64,000 nt of DNA from Kribbella antiqua (GCF_004345665.1 NZ_SLWR01000010.1:91977-155976), one strand, 5' to 3'; positions 1-8,101 are shown, counted from the stretch's first letter. The notes: a model not told the origin generated them from the sequence alone. Translations and numbers: made by a program.

Positions 1-158
1 CGGGTTGCCTGCTCAACTCGACCCGGCACGCGATCTGCACCGTCGGCGCTGAAGCCGACCTGAACCAGGACCACCGGCAACTCCCGTTTCCGGAAGGCAT
101 CCGCAAGCTCCGCCGTACGACGAACCACGTCGGCAGTGGAGTGTGGTTCACAGACTGT
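1..158 (-). pseudogene. N-terminally truncated isochorismatase-family hydrolase fragment, running off the left edge
   Basis: The minus frame reads VVRRTAELADAF, then a KRELPVVLVQVGFS stretch, typical of the early part of isochorismatase/cysteine hydrolases. In this frame a TAG lies at 159-161 and the ACT gene ends at 175, so there is no room for the usual N-terminal strand with its catalytic Asp (a VVIDLQ-type motif). The only early start is a GTG at about 126-128. I read it as a decayed 5' end. If the rest of the gene outside the window is intact, translation from that GTG would still give a protein lacking the catalytic Asp. Confidence 0.55.
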
Positions 159-174
159 CTATCTACCCACGGGC

Positions 175-417
175 TCAGCTGACTGCGGCCGAGACCTCCA
201 GGACGCCGACGATCTTTTCCAGGCGGGCGGCGACGCGGCCGGCGTCGAAGCCGTTGCCCTCGACGACGATCCGGAGCATCCCGTCGTCCAGGGACAGCGA
301 GAGCTCGCGGACGTCGTACGGATTCAGCAGTACGGCGATGCGCGCCAGCAGCCCGGTGGTCTCGACCACAGTTGCGGTGAACACCGTGAGCGTGCGTTCA
401 ACGGTGGCGATGCTCAT
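175..417 (-). CDS. Small ACT-domain protein, 80 aa
   Basis: The whole protein is one ACT-like beta-alpha-beta-beta-alpha-beta unit. It opens MSIATVERTLTVFTATVVE, followed by a GLLARIAVLLNPYDVRELSL helix-strand unit close to the first domain of acetolactate synthase regulatory subunits. No catalytic domain is attached. It lies 76 bp downstream of cimA on the same strand and is probably cotranscribed. ACT domains bind amino acids, so a role in sensing a branched-chain amino acid for this pathway is plausible, but that is inference. The start has a GAGG about 6 nt upstream. Confidence 0.75.
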   Translation of the reverse strand: MSIATVERTLTVFTATVVETTGLLARIAVLLNPYDVRELSLSLDDGMLRIVVEGNGFDAGRVAARLEKIVGVLEVSAAVS

Positions 418-450
418 CCACGTCCTCGCTTCGCTCCGGGCGCGGATGAG
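413..450 (-). promoter_or_regulatory. Stem-loop covering the ACT gene start codon
   Basis: Arms at 413-422 and 441-450 pair over 10 positions with one G-U. In the mRNA the downstream arm contains the AUG of the ACT gene, and its GAGG lies in the loop. This could limit initiation or act as a weak processing or termination site after cimA. No U-tract follows. Confidence 0.4.
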
Positions 451-493
451 ACACGAGGCGCACTGTGCTCGATCATGAGCTCGCTCCTCTCGC

Positions 494-2083
494 TCATCGG
501 GCGACCTCCTTGTGGCGGAGGAGGCCGTAGGTGTAGCCGTCGACCAGGGCTTCCCAGGAGGCTTCGACGATGTTGTGCCCGACGCCGACCGTGACCCAGG
601 AGCCTTCGCCGTCGGCGGTCTCGATCAGGACTCTGATTACAGCATCCGTCCCGTGGCCCTGGTCGAGGATGCGGACCTTGTAGTCGACCAGCTCGAACTT
701 GTTCACCACCGGGTACGCGCGCTCGATCGCCGTCCGCAGCGCGTGGTCGAGGGCGTTGACCGGGCCGTTGCCCTCGCCGGTGACGATCTCCCGTTCGCCG
801 CCGGCGACCAGCTTCACGGTCGACTCCGAGACTGCCTCGCCGTCGGCGCGGGACTCGGTGATCACCCGCCACGACTCGACGTCGAAGAAGCTGGCCCGCT
901 TCCCGGTGACCTCCTCGGTCAGCAGCAGCGAGAACGACGCGTCGGCGGCCTCGAAGGTGTAGCCGCGGGCCTCCATCTCCTTGACCCGGTCGGTCACCCG
1001 GCTGACCAGCTCGCGGTCGCTGCCGAGGTCGAACCCGAGCTCACGGCCCTTCAGCTCGACGCTGGCCCGGCCGGCCATCTCGGAGACCAGCATTCGCATG
1101 TCGTTGCCCACCAGGGCCGGATCCGTGTGCTGGTAGAGGTCGGGATCCACCTTGATGGCGCTGGCGTGCAGCCCTGCCTTGTGGGCGAAGGCGGACACAC
1201 CGACGTACGGCTGCCGGGTCGACGGCGGCACGTTCGTCACTTCGGCGATCGCGTGGGCGATCCGGAACGACTCGGCCAGCCGGCCCGGCGGGAGCAGTTC
1301 CATCTCCCGCTTGAGCTCGAGGTTGGCGACGATCGCGAGCAGGTCGGCGTTGCCGGTGCGCTCGCCGTACCCGTTGATGGTGCCCTGGACGTGCGTGACG
1401 CCGGCCTCGACGGCGGCGATCGAGTTCGCCACCGCGCAGCCGGCGTCGTTGTGACAGTGGATGCCGAGTCGTGCGCCGGTGTTGTCCAGGACGTCGCGGA
1501 CGATGTCCTGCAGCTCCCGGGGCAGCGTCCCGCCGTTGGTGTCGCACAACGCGACCACGTCGGCGCCGGCTTCGGTCGCTACCCGGACTACCTCGAGGGC
1601 GTACGCGCGGTTGGCCCGGTAGCCGTCGAAGAAGTGCTCGGTGTCGAGGAAGACCCGCTGGCCGTTCTCGCGCAGGTGCCGGACGGTGTCGGCGACCATG
1701 CGGAGGTTCTCGTCGAGCGTCGTACGCAAGGCTCGTTCGACGTGGGCGTCGTGGCTCTTGGCAACGAGGGTGACGACGCCGGCGCCGGAGTCACGGAGGG
1801 CGGCGACCTGCGGATCGTCGGCGGCGACAGCGGAAGGCTTGCACGTCGCGCCGAAGGCGGCGAATGTCGCGTTGCGCAGGTGCAGCTCGGTCCGGGCCCG
1901 CTCGAAGAACTCGGTGTCCTTGGGCACCGCTCCCGGCCAGCCACCCTCGATGAACCCGACCCCCAGCTCGTCCAGGTGCTGCGCGATGGCGATCTTGTCG
2001 GCCACGGACAGCGCCAGCCCCTCCTGCTGCGCGCCGTCGCGCAGAGTCGTGTCGTAGACGTGGAACTCGTCCGAGATGCTCAT
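494..2083 (-). CDS. cimA: (R)-citramalate synthase
   Basis: The 529-aa protein belongs to the DRE-TIM metallolyase (HMGL-like/LeuA) superfamily. DTTLRDGAQQEG is at residues 11-22 and the metal-binding HCHND motif is in the middle, followed by a C-terminal LeuA-type allosteric dimer domain. The RDGAQQEG signature and the HCHNDAGCAVANS segment fit the CimA branch rather than LeuA. The enzyme condenses pyruvate with acetyl-CoA to citramalate, opening a threonine-independent route to 2-oxobutyrate and isoleucine. An in-frame extension to 2260 runs through the attenuator and is not used: ATG 2083 has GGAGG-like sequence just upstream. The gene is preceded by a leader ORF and terminator. Confidence 0.93.
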   Translation of the reverse strand: MSISDEFHVYDTTLRDGAQQEGLALSVADKIAIAQHLDELGVGFIEGGWPGAVPKDTEFFERARTELHLRNATFAAFGATCKPSAVAADDPQVAALRDSGAGVVTLVAKSHDAHVERALRTTLDENLRMVADTVRHLRENGQRVFLDTEHFFDGYRANRAYALEVVRVATEAGADVVALCDTNGGTLPRELQDIVRDVLDNTGARLGIHCHNDAGCAVANSIAAVEAGVTHVQGTINGYGERTGNADLLAIVANLELKREMELLPPGRLAESFRIAHAIAEVTNVPPSTRQPYVGVSAFAHKAGLHASAIKVDPDLYQHTDPALVGNDMRMLVSEMAGRASVELKGRELGFDLGSDRELVSRVTDRVKEMEARGYTFEAADASFSLLLTEEVTGKRASFFDVESWRVITESRADGEAVSESTVKLVAGGEREIVTGEGNGPVNALDHALRTAIERAYPVVNKFELVDYKVRILDQGHGTDAVIRVLIETADGEGSWVTVGVGHNIVEASWEALVDGYTYGLLRHKEVAR

Positions 2084-2139
2084 GGTGGGCCTTCCGGGAG
2101 GAGGGGCTGCGGTGATCTGTGGTGATGAACGGGGCAAAC

Positions 2140-2166
2140 AAAAAACCTCCCGCAAGGTGCGAGAGG
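2140..2166 (-). terminator. Intrinsic terminator in the cimA leader (attenuator)
   Basis: On the minus strand CCUCUCGC (2166-2159), a 5-nt loop and GCGGGAGG (2153-2146) form an 8-bp stem with one G-U, followed by a run of six U. It lies between the leader ORF and the cimA start, so it can abort transcription before cimA. Confidence 0.85.
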
Positions 2167-2169
2167 TCT

Positions 2170-2199
2170 GCGCGCTCAGGTACAGCTTGCTGAGCGCGC
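2170..2199 (-). promoter_or_regulatory. Strong leader hairpin between the cimA leader ORF and terminator
   Basis: A perfect 10-bp stem (2170-2179 with 2190-2199) with a 10-nt loop abuts the leader-ORF stop codon at 2200-2202 on one side and sits 3 nt from the terminator on the other. A ribosome stalled at the last leader codons would cover its 5' arm, as expected of an attenuation switch. I could not identify a convincing alternative antiterminator pairing. Confidence 0.65.
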
Positions 2200-2322
2200 C
2201 TAGGGAATAATGCCCCGGTAGTTCTTCATGACATTCGGCAGTCTGCCACACAATGTCCATACGGTGGCGGAATCGTCTCGCATCACGAACATCCAGTACG
2301 CCGACCAGTACTGCCGCGTCAT
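2200..2322 (-). CDS. cimA leader peptide ORF (40 codons, ends Arg-Gly-Ile-Ile-Pro)
   Basis: ATG 2322 has a good AAGAGG ribosome site 7 nt upstream and follows the stop of the previous gene by 11 nt. The peptide begins MTRQYWSAYWMFVM and ends MKNYRGIIP. The two Ile codons are consecutive ATT, rare in this GC-rich genome, three codons before the stop and directly before the hairpin and terminator. CimA makes an isoleucine precursor, so Ile-dependent ribosome stalling is a natural reading. A shorter start at ATG 2229 gives a 9-codon peptide with the same end but lacks a clear ribosome site. Confidence 0.6.
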   Translation of the reverse strand: MTRQYWSAYWMFVMRDDSATVWTLCGRLPNVMKNYRGIIP

Positions 2323-2333
2323 CTGGAGTCCTC

Positions 2334-2741
2334 TTACGCAGTGAGGCTGGTGAGGGACCAGCCTGGGTCGTCCCAGGCGGTGTAGAAGTCGTCGCGGGTG
2401 AGGGGACGCAGGCCCCACTCGTCGCGGTCCAGGGCCTGGTCGGTGAGGATGCCCTCGTCGTCCTCGAGCCGCTGCCACCAGTACTTGGTGACCTCGCCGT
2501 CCTCCCGCACGCCGAGCTGGCGGACTACGACCCACTCACGCTCGTGCCAGACGGCCTCGTAGAGCCAGTCGGTGCCGTCGTCGTCGGCGAGCGCCCCGTA
2601 CGTGCGTGGAGCGGTGCCACGATCCAGATCCCGGATCAGCTCGACGGTCGCACGGATGGCACGCACCGTCTCGGGTGACCAGCCGCGCCGCTCGCCGAGC
2701 TCCGCGTAGTAGGCCTCGACGTCGTCCGGGAAGCTGCTCAT
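2334..2741 (-). CDS. Hypothetical acidic cytoplasmic protein, 135 aa
   Basis: It starts MSSFPDDVEAYYAELGERRG and is rich in Asp, Glu and Trp, with no signal peptide or membrane segment. The C-terminal part has conserved-looking aromatic patches (KYWWQRLEDDEG, FYTAWDDPGW). I do not recognise a family. It lies 11 nt upstream of the cimA leader ORF on the same strand, so its transcript may feed the attenuator. The start at 2741 gives a normal Met; the reading frame is open much further upstream, but that part overlaps other genes. Confidence 0.6.
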   Translation of the reverse strand: MSSFPDDVEAYYAELGERRGWSPETVRAIRATVELIRDLDRGTAPRTYGALADDDGTDWLYEAVWHEREWVVVRQLGVREDGEVTKYWWQRLEDDEGILTDQALDRDEWGLRPLTRDDFYTAWDDPGWSLTSLTA

Positions 2742-2843
2742 GGGCCCCGACCCTACCGAACTCCGAAGCCGGACGGCGACCATCCGTCCACAACCCACAC
2801 CTGAAAAGATGCTGAAAACAACTGCTTCAGAAGGGAATCTCCA

Positions 2844-3341
2844 GTGAGCGAGGCCGACCGCCGTGACGACTTCGAGGACGACGTTCGTACGGCGCTCTTC
2901 CGGCCCAGCGGGGAGCTCAGACGGCTGCAGTTCCGGCTGATGGGGTTCGCGATCGGGCTGGCCTTGCTGGTCACGCTCGCGCCGACCTGGCTGACCACCC
3001 GGAGTGAGTACGCCCGGGCGGGGACGAGGATCTACAGCGGGATCAGCCTGTTCGGTCTCACGCCAGGGAGCGACTCCCCGATGGGTGCCTTGGGCACCGT
3101 TCTGTTCCTGCTGTATCTGCTGCTGGCACTGGGGTTGCTGGTGACCGCGCCGGAGACGGTGTTCGCACTGGTGGCCGGGATCGCCGGACTGGTGGTCACC
3201 TTTATGGTCGTGGTGAACCAGCCGGAGAAGGACGAGTCGGTGCACGTGGATTGGACCGGTGCACCGACTGTTGCCCTTGGATTGTGGTTGCTCGCGGTCG
3301 TCGTCGCGGGAGTTGCCCGGACGACGACGCGCGCTGGCTAG
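2844..3341 (+). CDS. Integral membrane protein, 165 aa
   Basis: GTG start with AAGGGAAT about 8 nt upstream. A charged cytoplasmic N-terminus (residues 1-32) is followed by a helix at about 33-50, an extracytoplasmic loop at about 52-82, two helices in the LLYLLLALGLLVTAPETVF and AGIAGLVVTFMVVV regions, and a last helix at about 143-160. No family recognised. It converges on ilvE, overlapping its end by 4 bp. The divergent gap to the gene ending at 2741 (102 bp) should hold promoters for both. Confidence 0.7.
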   Translation: MSEADRRDDFEDDVRTALFRPSGELRRLQFRLMGFAIGLALLVTLAPTWLTTRSEYARAGTRIYSGISLFGLTPGSDSPMGALGTVLFLLYLLLALGLLVTAPETVFALVAGIAGLVVTFMVVVNQPEKDESVHVDWTGAPTVALGLWLLAVVVAGVARTTTRAG

Positions 3342-4429
3342 CAGATCTTGGTCATCCAGCCGTGGGGGTCGGCGGCGCGGCCGTACTGGACGTCCAGGAG
3401 GGCGTTGCGGACCGCGGCGGTGACCGGGCCACCGTTGCCGTCGGCTACCTGGACCTCGCCGCTGTGCCACTTCAGCGAGGCGACCGGGGTGATCACCGCG
3501 GCCGTGCCGCAGGCGAACACCTCGCGGACCTTGCCCGATGCTGCCCCGTCGCGCCACTCGTCGATCGAGATCTTGCGCTCGGTGACGTGGTAGCCGAGGT
3601 CGGTGACGAGCTTGAGGATCGAGTCGCGGGTGACGCCCTCGAGGATGGTGCCGGACAGCTCCGGCGTGACGACGGAGTTGTCGTCGAGGACGAAGTACAG
3701 GTTCATCCCGCCGAGTTCCTCGACCCACTTCTTCTCGACCGCGTCGAGGAAGGCGACCTGGTCGCAGCCCTGCTCGATCGCCTCGGCCTGGGCGAGCAGC
3801 GAGGAGGCGTAATTGCCGCCGGTCTTCGCCGCGCCGGTGCCGCCGGGGGCCGCGCGGGTGTAGTCCTCGCTCAGCCAGATCCGGACCGGCTTCACGCCTC
3901 CGGGGAAGTAGGAGCCGGCCGGCGACGTGATCACGCAGTACGTGACCTGGGCCGACGGGCGGACGCCGAGGAACGGGTCCGAACCGAACATGAACGGGCG
4001 CAGGTAGAGCGAGGTCTCGCCGCCACCGGGCACCCAGGCCCGGTCGAGCTCGACCAGCTTCCGCAGCGAGTCCAGGAACGCCTCTTCGGGCAGCTCCGGC
4101 AGGGCGAGCCGGCGCGCGGACTTCGCGAACCGGGCCGCGTTGGCCTCGGGGCGGAACATCTGGATCGAGTCGTCGGGATGCCGGTAGGCCTTCATCCCCT
4201 CGAAGATGGTCTGGGCGTAGTGGAACACCGCGGTCGCCGGAGACAGCTCCAGCGGTCCGAAGGCGGTGATCTTCGCGTCGTGCCAGCCGTTCTCTTTGGT
4301 CCACGTGGCGATCGCCATGTGGTCGGAGAAGTACTGCCCGAATCCCGGGTTCGCCAGGATCGCGGCGCGCTGGTCGTCGCTGGCCGGTTGGGTGGTTGGC
4401 TCAACGGTGAACTGCAGATCGGCGCTCAT
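3338..4429 (-). CDS. ilvE: Branched-chain amino acid aminotransferase
   Basis: The 363-aa fold-type IV PLP aminotransferase is normal length for actinobacterial IlvE. The Schiff-base lysine lies in GAAKTGGNYASSLL and the cofactor-binding EELGGMNLYFV follows. FEGMKAYRHPDDSI and YLRPFMFGSDP are characteristic of class IIa BCATs. It catalyses the last, reversible step of Leu, Ile and Val synthesis using glutamate. It follows leuB by 39 bp on the same strand, so leuB-ilvE is likely one transcript. Confidence 0.95.
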   Translation of the reverse strand: MSADLQFTVEPTTQPASDDQRAAILANPGFGQYFSDHMAIATWTKENGWHDAKITAFGPLELSPATAVFHYAQTIFEGMKAYRHPDDSIQMFRPEANAARFAKSARRLALPELPEEAFLDSLRKLVELDRAWVPGGGETSLYLRPFMFGSDPFLGVRPSAQVTYCVITSPAGSYFPGGVKPVRIWLSEDYTRAAPGGTGAAKTGGNYASSLLAQAEAIEQGCDQVAFLDAVEKKWVEELGGMNLYFVLDDNSVVTPELSGTILEGVTRDSILKLVTDLGYHVTERKISIDEWRDGAASGKVREVFACGTAAVITPVASLKWHSGEVQVADGNGGPVTAAVRNALLDVQYGRAADPHGWMTKIC

Positions 4430-4468
4430 GAGCGCACCGTACCTCTAGGCCTGGTGGTCATGCGAGCC

Positions 4469-5518
4469 TCAGCCTGCCGCGCGCTTGGCGATCGCGTCGC
4501 CGATCTCGGCGGTGGTCCGGACCGCTCCGGTGCGCTCCTCGATGTCCGCGGTGACGGCCGCCTCGATGGCGGCGGCGGCCTCGGTCAGGCCGAGGTGGTC
4601 GAGCAGCAGCGCGGCGGACAGGATCGCGGCCGTCGGGTCGGCCTTCTGCTGGCCGGCGATGTCCGGCGCGGAGCCGTGCACGGGCTCGAACATGCTCGGC
4701 GCGGTCCGGTCCGGGTTGATGTTGGCGCTCGCGGCCAGCCCGATCCCACCGCTGATCGCGGCGGCCAGGTCGGTGATGATGTCGCCGAACAGGTTGTCGG
4801 TGACGATCACGTCGAAGCGCGCCGGGTCGGTGACCAGGAAGATGGTCGCCGCGTCCACGTGCAGGTAGTCGACGGTGATGTCGGGGAACTCCGCGGCGAC
4901 CGCGTCGACGGTCCGCTTCCACAGGTGGCCGGCGTGCACGAGCACGTTGTTCTTGTGCACCAGCGTGAGCTTCTTGCGCGGCCGCGCCTGGGCCCGGGCG
5001 AACGCGTCCCGGACGACCCGCTCCACGCCGTACGCCGTGTTGACGGAGACCTCGGTGGCAATCTCGGCCGGCGTGCCGACGCGCAGGGCGCCGCCGTTGC
5101 CGGTGTACGGGCCCTCGGTGCCCTCGCGGACGACGACGAAGTCGACCTCGCCCGGGTTCGCCAGCGGGGAGCCGACGGACGGGTAGATCTTCGACGGGCG
5201 CAGGTTCACGTAGTGGTCGAGCGTGAAGCGGAGCTTCAGCAGCAGGCCGCGCTCCAGCACGCCGGACGGGACGGTCGGGTCGCCGACCGCGCCGAGCAGA
5301 ATCGCGTCGTGCTTGCGGATCTCCTCGAGTTCGGCGTCCGGCAGCGTCTCACCAGTGGCGTGCCAGCGCTTCGCGCCGAGGTCGTACTCGGTCCGGTCGA
5401 ACGTCACGCCGTGCACCGCACTGACCGCGTCGAGCACCTTGAGCGCCTCGGCGATCACCTCGGGTCCGATCCCGTCACCGGGAACGACGGCCAGCGTGAA
5501 GTTCTTCTGCTCGGTCAC
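4469..5518 (-). CDS. leuB: 3-isopropylmalate dehydrogenase
   Basis: The 349-aa NAD-dependent beta-decarboxylating dehydrogenase has GDGIGPEV near the N-terminus, the VREGTEGPYTGNGG substrate loop, the TDNLFGDIITDLAA metal-binding aspartates and the EPVHGSAPDIAGQ nucleotide-binding segment. It oxidatively decarboxylates 3-isopropylmalate to 2-oxoisocaproate in leucine synthesis. The GTG start overlaps the stop of a small upstream ORF (GTGA), pointing to translational coupling. Confidence 0.95.
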   Translation of the reverse strand: MTEQKNFTLAVVPGDGIGPEVIAEALKVLDAVSAVHGVTFDRTEYDLGAKRWHATGETLPDAELEEIRKHDAILLGAVGDPTVPSGVLERGLLLKLRFTLDHYVNLRPSKIYPSVGSPLANPGEVDFVVVREGTEGPYTGNGGALRVGTPAEIATEVSVNTAYGVERVVRDAFARAQARPRKKLTLVHKNNVLVHAGHLWKRTVDAVAAEFPDITVDYLHVDAATIFLVTDPARFDVIVTDNLFGDIITDLAAAISGGIGLAASANINPDRTAPSMFEPVHGSAPDIAGQQKADPTAAILSAALLLDHLGLTEAAAAIEAAVTADIEERTGAVRTTAEIGDAIAKRAAG

Positions 5519-5676
5519 TTCTTGTGTTCTCCGTTGTAGACGCGGTTGATGGCTTCTTGGGCAGCCTTGACCTCAGGCGATGAGTCGACAGTACGGCGGG
5601 CCGGCCGGCGACGGCGGGCCGCCTTCCGTTCCCGGGCGTCGATCGCGGGCCAGTTGGCTGGATACATGTCGTACAT
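5515..5676 (-). CDS. Small basic protein (53 aa) translationally coupled to leuB
   Basis: ATG 5676 has GGAGAG about 6 nt upstream. The protein begins MYDMYPANWPAIDARERKAA, continues with a run of Arg (RRRRPARR) and ends EAINRVYNGEHKK. Its TGA overlaps the leuB GTG. Strong ribosome site, coupling and sensible codon use argue for a real small gene. Function unknown: it lacks runs of Leu codons, so it does not look like a classical leu leader peptide, though coupling alone would let it tune leuB translation. Confidence 0.7.
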   Translation of the reverse strand: MYDMYPANWPAIDARERKAARRRRPARRTVDSSPEVKAAQEAINRVYNGEHKK

Positions 5677-5836
5677 GGTGCTCTCCGGTTGGTCTGCCGA
5701 CAGATGCCGACGCGGGCGGCACGACAGAGGCGAATTTACTCTGACGTCCGACTATTTCACCACTATGTGGGCGTTGAATCCCGAGATGTGAGATGAGCGT
5801 GCGAGTGCTGGACCAAAGCTGTGCGACTCTCAGCCG

Positions 5837-6403
5837 GTGAGTGCTCCTCCAGAACTGCCGCCGCTGGTATCAGCGGCCCTGAGCCTGTCCGGCCGGCGCG
5901 GGTTCGTCAGCTCCACCCGGAACGAGACCGGCCGATTGCTCGCCACGCTCGCGGCCTCGAAGACCGGCCTCCTCGGTGAGCTCGGGACCGGCTGCGGCGT
6001 CGGGTCTGCCTGGCTGCGCAGCGGTGCCGCGGAGGGATCGCAGATCGTCACCGCGGAGAGCGATCCGCAGCTGGCGAAGGTGGTGGCGGAACTCTTCGCC
6101 GACGACGAGCGGATCGAGGTCGTCTCGGCGGACTGGACCGCGCTGATCGAGCGGGGACCGTTCTCGCTGCTGTTCGTGGACGCGCGGGAGGCGAAGCTGT
6201 CGGCGCGGGACATCATCGCGGACGTGGTCGAGCCAGGCGGGTTCGTCGTACTGGACGACTTCACGCCGTCGGCGGTGTGGCCGCCGATGTACGAGGGCCG
6301 GGTGGACACGCTGCGGCAGGACTGGCTGATGGACAAGCGGTTCACCACCGTCGAGGTGATGGTGGCGCCGGACGCCGCCGTACTGCTGGCAACCAGGCAC
6401 TGA
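5837..6403 (+). CDS. Class I SAM-dependent O-methyltransferase-like protein, 188 aa
   Basis: GTG start. Motif I is GELGTGCGVGSAWL (about residues 51-64), the acidic end of strand 2 is TAESDPQ, and FSLLFVDAREAKLSARDII with GGFVVLDDFTPSAVW resemble the motifs of small O-methyltransferases. It is shorter than typical catechol-type enzymes (about 220 aa) and its substrate cannot be inferred. It is convergent with serA, separated by a bidirectional terminator. Confidence 0.75.
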   Translation: MSAPPELPPLVSAALSLSGRRGFVSSTRNETGRLLATLAASKTGLLGELGTGCGVGSAWLRSGAAEGSQIVTAESDPQLAKVVAELFADDERIEVVSADWTALIERGPFSLLFVDAREAKLSARDIIADVVEPGGFVVLDDFTPSAVWPPMYEGRVDTLRQDWLMDKRFTTVEVMVAPDAAVLLATRH

Positions 6404-6411
6404 GAAAAGGC

Positions 6412-6439
6412 GGGCCCGAGCCATAGGTGGCTCGGGCCC
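6412..6439. terminator. Bidirectional hairpin terminator between methyltransferase gene and serA
   Basis: Perfect 12-bp stem (6412-6423 with 6428-6439) and 4-nt loop. On the minus strand it is followed by CCTTTT; on the plus strand the T-run is weak. Its core (GGCCCGAGCCA ... TGGCTCGGGCC) recurs in the hairpin at 9445-9474. Confidence 0.8.
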
Positions 6440-6502
6440 TTGTCGGCCGCCATGCGCCTGCGGGCGGCTGACCGCCTCCAGTAAATCAGGCGTTCGGTTT
6501 AA

Positions 6503-8101
6503 TCAGGCTTCCAGGTCCACGGTACGAGCGGTATCCGCCTGAACCGCGGTGGCGATGTCGTCGAGGACGGCCGTGGCGATCGCCGAGTCGACAGCTAGCG
6601 CGACCAGGGCCTTGCCGCCCTTGCGGTCCCGGCTGACCTGCATACCGGCGATGTTCACGTCCGCGTCGCCGAGGATGCGGCCGACCTGGCCGACGATGCC
6701 CGGACGGTCCTCGTAGGTGAGGAACGCCAGGTGTGCCGACAGCTCGATCTCGACGTCGAAGCCGTCGATCTCGACCAGCCGCTCCGACTGCCGGACGCCG
6801 ACCAGCGTGCCGGACACCGACACCTGGGCGCCGTCGGCGAGGGTGCCGCGCAGGGTGATCAGGTTGCGGTGCTCGGGGCTGTCGTGGTCGGTGACGAGCC
6901 GGACCTCGAGGCCTCGCTCGGCCGCCAGCAGCGGCGCGTTCACGTAGGACACGTTGTCCTCGACCACGTCGGCGAAGACACCCTTGAGCGCGGCCAGCTC
7001 GAGGACCTTCACGTCGTACTGCGTGATCTCGCCGCGAACCTCCACGTCGAGCTGCTGAGCCACTCCACCGGCGAGCGCGGTGAAGATCCGGCCGAGCTTC
7101 TCGGTCAGCGCGATCCCCGGCCGGACGTCCTCGGCGATGACGCCGCCCTGGACGTTGACCGCGTCCGGCACGAGTTCACCGGACAGCGCGAGGCGGACCG
7201 ACTTGGCGACCGCGATACCGGCCTTCTCCTGCGCCTCGTCGGTGGATGCGCCGAGGTGCGGGGTGGCGACGACGTTCTCGAACTCGAACAGCGGCGAGTC
7301 GGTGCACGGCTCGGTGGCGAACACGTCCAGGCCGGCGCCGGCGACCCGGCCCTCCTTGAGCGCGCTGTGCAGCGCCTGCTCGTCGACGATGCCGCCGCGG
7401 GCCGCGTTGACGATGATGACCTCGGGCTTGACCTTGTGCAGTTCCTCGTCGCCGATCAGGCCGATCGTCTCCGGGGTCTTCGGCAGGTGCACCGAGATGA
7501 AGTCGCTGACCGCGAGCAGCTCGTCGAGGGTCGCGAGGCGGACGCCCATCTGCGCGGCCCGGCCGGCCTGCACGTACGGGTCGTAAGCGATCACGTTCAT
7601 GCCGAAGGCAGCCAGCCGCTGCGCGACCAGAACACCGATCTTGCCCAGGCCGACGATGCCGACGGTCTTCTCGAACAGCTCGACACCGGAGTACTTGCTG
7701 CGCTTCCACTCGCCCTTCTTGAGCGACTGGTCGGCGGCCGGGACCCGGCGCGCGGTGGCCAGCAGCAGCGCCACCGCGAGCTCCGCGGCGCTGACGATGT
7801 TAGAGGTCGGCGCGTTGACCACCATCACGCCCGCCTGGGTGGCGGCCTTCACGTCCACGTTGTCGAGGCCGACGCCGGCGCGGGCGACGACCTTCAGCCG
7901 CTTGGCGGCGGCGAGCGCTTCGGCGTCCACCTTGGTGGCGGACCGGATCAGGATGGCATCGACGTCGGCGATCGCCGGCAGCAGCTCGGCGCGGTCGGCG
8001 CCGTTGGTCTGCCGGATCTCGAAATCGGGGCCGAGAGCTTCGACGGTGGCCGGGCTGAGCTCTTCGGCGATCAGGACGACGGGCCGGGTTACGTCAGTCA
8101 T
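6503..8101 (-). CDS. serA: D-3-phosphoglycerate dehydrogenase
   Basis: The 532-aa protein is the long actinobacterial form. It has substrate and NAD domains with GLGKIGVLVAQRLAAFG, the catalytic Arg region NAARGGIVDEQAL and the catalytic His in PHLGASTDEAQEKAG. An intervening ASB domain and a C-terminal ACT domain (YEDRPGIVGQVGRILGDADVN) that senses serine in homologues complete it. It oxidises 3-phosphoglycerate, the first step of serine synthesis. A 117-bp gap upstream separates it from the pseudoprotease gene and probably holds its own promoter. Confidence 0.96.
   Translation of the reverse strand: MTDVTRPVVLIAEELSPATVEALGPDFEIRQTNGADRAELLPAIADVDAILIRSATKVDAEALAAAKRLKVVARAGVGLDNVDVKAATQAGVMVVNAPTSNIVSAAELAVALLLATARRVPAADQSLKKGEWKRSKYSGVELFEKTVGIVGLGKIGVLVAQRLAAFGMNVIAYDPYVQAGRAAQMGVRLATLDELLAVSDFISVHLPKTPETIGLIGDEELHKVKPEVIIVNAARGGIVDEQALHSALKEGRVAGAGLDVFATEPCTDSPLFEFENVVATPHLGASTDEAQEKAGIAVAKSVRLALSGELVPDAVNVQGGVIAEDVRPGIALTEKLGRIFTALAGGVAQQLDVEVRGEITQYDVKVLELAALKGVFADVVEDNVSYVNAPLLAAERGLEVRLVTDHDSPEHRNLITLRGTLADGAQVSVSGTLVGVRQSERLVEIDGFDVEIELSAHLAFLTYEDRPGIVGQVGRILGDADVNIAGMQVSRDRKGGKALVALAVDSAIATAVLDDIATAVQADTARTVDLEA

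Noticed and set aside
512..2125. Very long plus-strand frames antisense to cimA, ilvE/leuB, serA, ilvB, gatB, ligA and glgP
   Set aside because: Typical antisense shadows in GC-rich DNA; the opposite strand carries unmistakable enzymes.
494..2260. Extended cimA start at 2260
   Set aside because: The extra 59 residues are translated from the leader hairpin and terminator; homology begins at the 2083 start.
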